Below, in pieces: positions 6,151-6,746 of a stretch of DNA of 6,746 nucleotides. A program made the position numbers and the translations under genes. Within the stretch, counting starts at the first letter, position 1. Every line of letters starts with the position of its first letter. The notes under the pieces were generated by a model, which saw only the letters and a program-made list of their open reading frames with translations, did not search any database and had not been told where the DNA came from. The stretch lies in contig JAJRCM010000001.1 of NCBI GenBank assembly GCA_028678965.1, positions 1 through 6,746 on the forward strand, read 5' to 3'. The DNA is from Methanomicrobiales archaeon. GTDB taxonomy: Archaea > Halobacteriota > Methanomicrobia > Methanomicrobiales > JACTUA01.

Positions 6151-6746
6151 AGAGATAAGTATGGGTGCAACTCATTGCACAAGTTCATGGGCAGCATCCG
6201 ATCTCCATATCTCGATATGGTCCTGAGATAGGTGATCCATCTCTTCTATACGACAGGGGAGATGATCACCAGTACCGCCATTGATTCCTCCGGTCTCACG
6301 AGCTCCTAGGCGAGCTCCTACTATTCCTGGAGGATCGGCAAAACGAGGAGGAGTTATCTCAAAACATCGGTATCGGTAGAAACCGGGAGGCAGGTGATCA
6401 CCGGGGTCAAGATCTCTCGGAGCTTCCCGCATGACAGCGTTCATGCGAGGACACTCTTGAGACAGTGCCACCGGACAAGACGATCAGGTACCTATGTCAT
6501 GGAAAAGGGGTATGATGCGGAGGAGCTTCATCGCTTGATCCGGGAGACTCTCGGTGATGACTCCGTTATATTGTTGAGGAATCGGAAGCGGAAACGGGTC
6601 AACGGGAGGTACCGAAAGTTGCTCTCGATGGAGTTCGATGAGGCCGTGTACCACCGGAGGAATCTTGCGGAGACGATATTCTCAGTAATGAAATGGCAGT
6701 ACGGAGACAGTGTCAGAGCACGGAAGTACCGGTCCCAGGTGAAGGA
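6151..6746 (+). pseudogene. IS5-type DDE transposase, interrupted and cut by the window end
   Basis: Transposase of an IS5/IS4-like (DDE_Tnp_1) insertion sequence, recognisable from LHKFMGSIRSPYLDMVLR onward. The first catalytic Asp is in TAIDSSG (GAT 6283-6285), followed by [11 protein letters not shown] and [16 protein letters not shown], then [31 protein letters not shown] carries Glu (GAA 6502-6504) where the family has the second catalytic Asp (DKGYD). NRKRKRV follows, and a complete C1 signature Y-2-R-3-E-6-K is present, with Tyr at 6649, Arg at 6658, Glu at 6670 and Lys at 6691. In-frame TAGs lie at 6229-6231 and 6307-6309. The second falls where relatives usually have Tyr in an SSYAS motif. 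MKWQYG replaces the usual K-R-basic pattern. The 5' boundary is unclear and the 3' end lies beyond the window. It is probably an inactive copy, unless TAG is translated. Confidence 0.85.
6151..6746 (+). mobile_element. Partial IS5-family insertion sequence
   Basis: The element is inferred from its transposase. No terminal inverted repeat or target duplication could be identified on the left side, and the right end is outside the window, so the true limits are unknown. Confidence 0.6.
6299..6320 (+). repeat. Short tandem repeat within the transposase
   Basis: CGAGCTCCTA occurs twice with a 12-base period (6299-6308 and 6311-6320). The first copy is followed by G, giving the in-frame TAG at 6307-6309; the second is followed by C, giving TAC (Tyr). 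It may be local duplication or coincidence of similar codons (Ser-Ser-Tyr / Ala-Ser-Ser-Tyr). Confidence 0.6.

Noticed and set aside
6172..6471. Minus-strand 99-codon open frame
   Set aside because: Antisense to a transposase frame with clear family motifs; its own product is Pro/Arg/Gly-rich without motifs.
5164..6746. CRISPR array or tRNA gene
   Set aside because: No regularly spaced repeats, and no cloverleaf-like sequence was recognised.

Overview
The window holds the 3' half of a V/A-type (A1AO) rotary ATP synthase operon, followed by about 1.6 kb of decayed accessory DNA that ends inside a broken transposase. Subunit order, subunit lengths and Shine-Dalgarno-led tight packing suggest a euryarchaeal methanogen, possibly Methanomicrobiales. 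This is inference: V/A-type operons also occur in some bacteria, and no taxonomic marker gene is present.

Region 1 (1-5163, + strand) carries five genes in the order C-F-A-B-D, with junctions from an 8-bp overlap to a 5-bp gap. A and B form the A3B3 catalytic head, D and F the central rotor stalk, and C the socket joining the stalk to the membrane c-ring. In the usual archaeal order (H-I-K-E-C-F-A-B-D) the membrane subunits I and K and the peripheral stalk H and E would lie upstream, outside the window. All five proteins are full length or nearly so, with no stops or inteins. Subunit A has an unusual Walker A loop (GGFGTGKT rather than the common archaeal GPFGSGKT). This, with the divergence of C and D, raises the possibility of a second, specialised ATPase copy.

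Region 2 (5164-6150) has no intact gene of ordinary length. On the minus strand there is a 100-codon reading frame (5495 to 5193), convergent with the operon and interrupted only by two TAG codons. Upstream of it is a second, more damaged protein-like frame (about 5907 to 5611), interrupted by TAG and TAA. The stretch 5908-6150 is unresolved.

Region 3 (6151-6746, + strand) is the middle and C-terminal part of an IS5-type DDE transposase. It has two in-frame TAGs and a D-to-E change at a catalytic position, and it runs off the window.

The most notable pattern is that the clearest interrupted frames are broken only by TAG. The atpF TAG is also followed two codons later by an in-frame TGA that makes an ATGA overlap with atpA. 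This fits either ordinary decay or TAG read as an amino acid (for example pyrrolysine). The neighbouring remnant with TAA and TGA stops and the damaged transposase active site favour decay.
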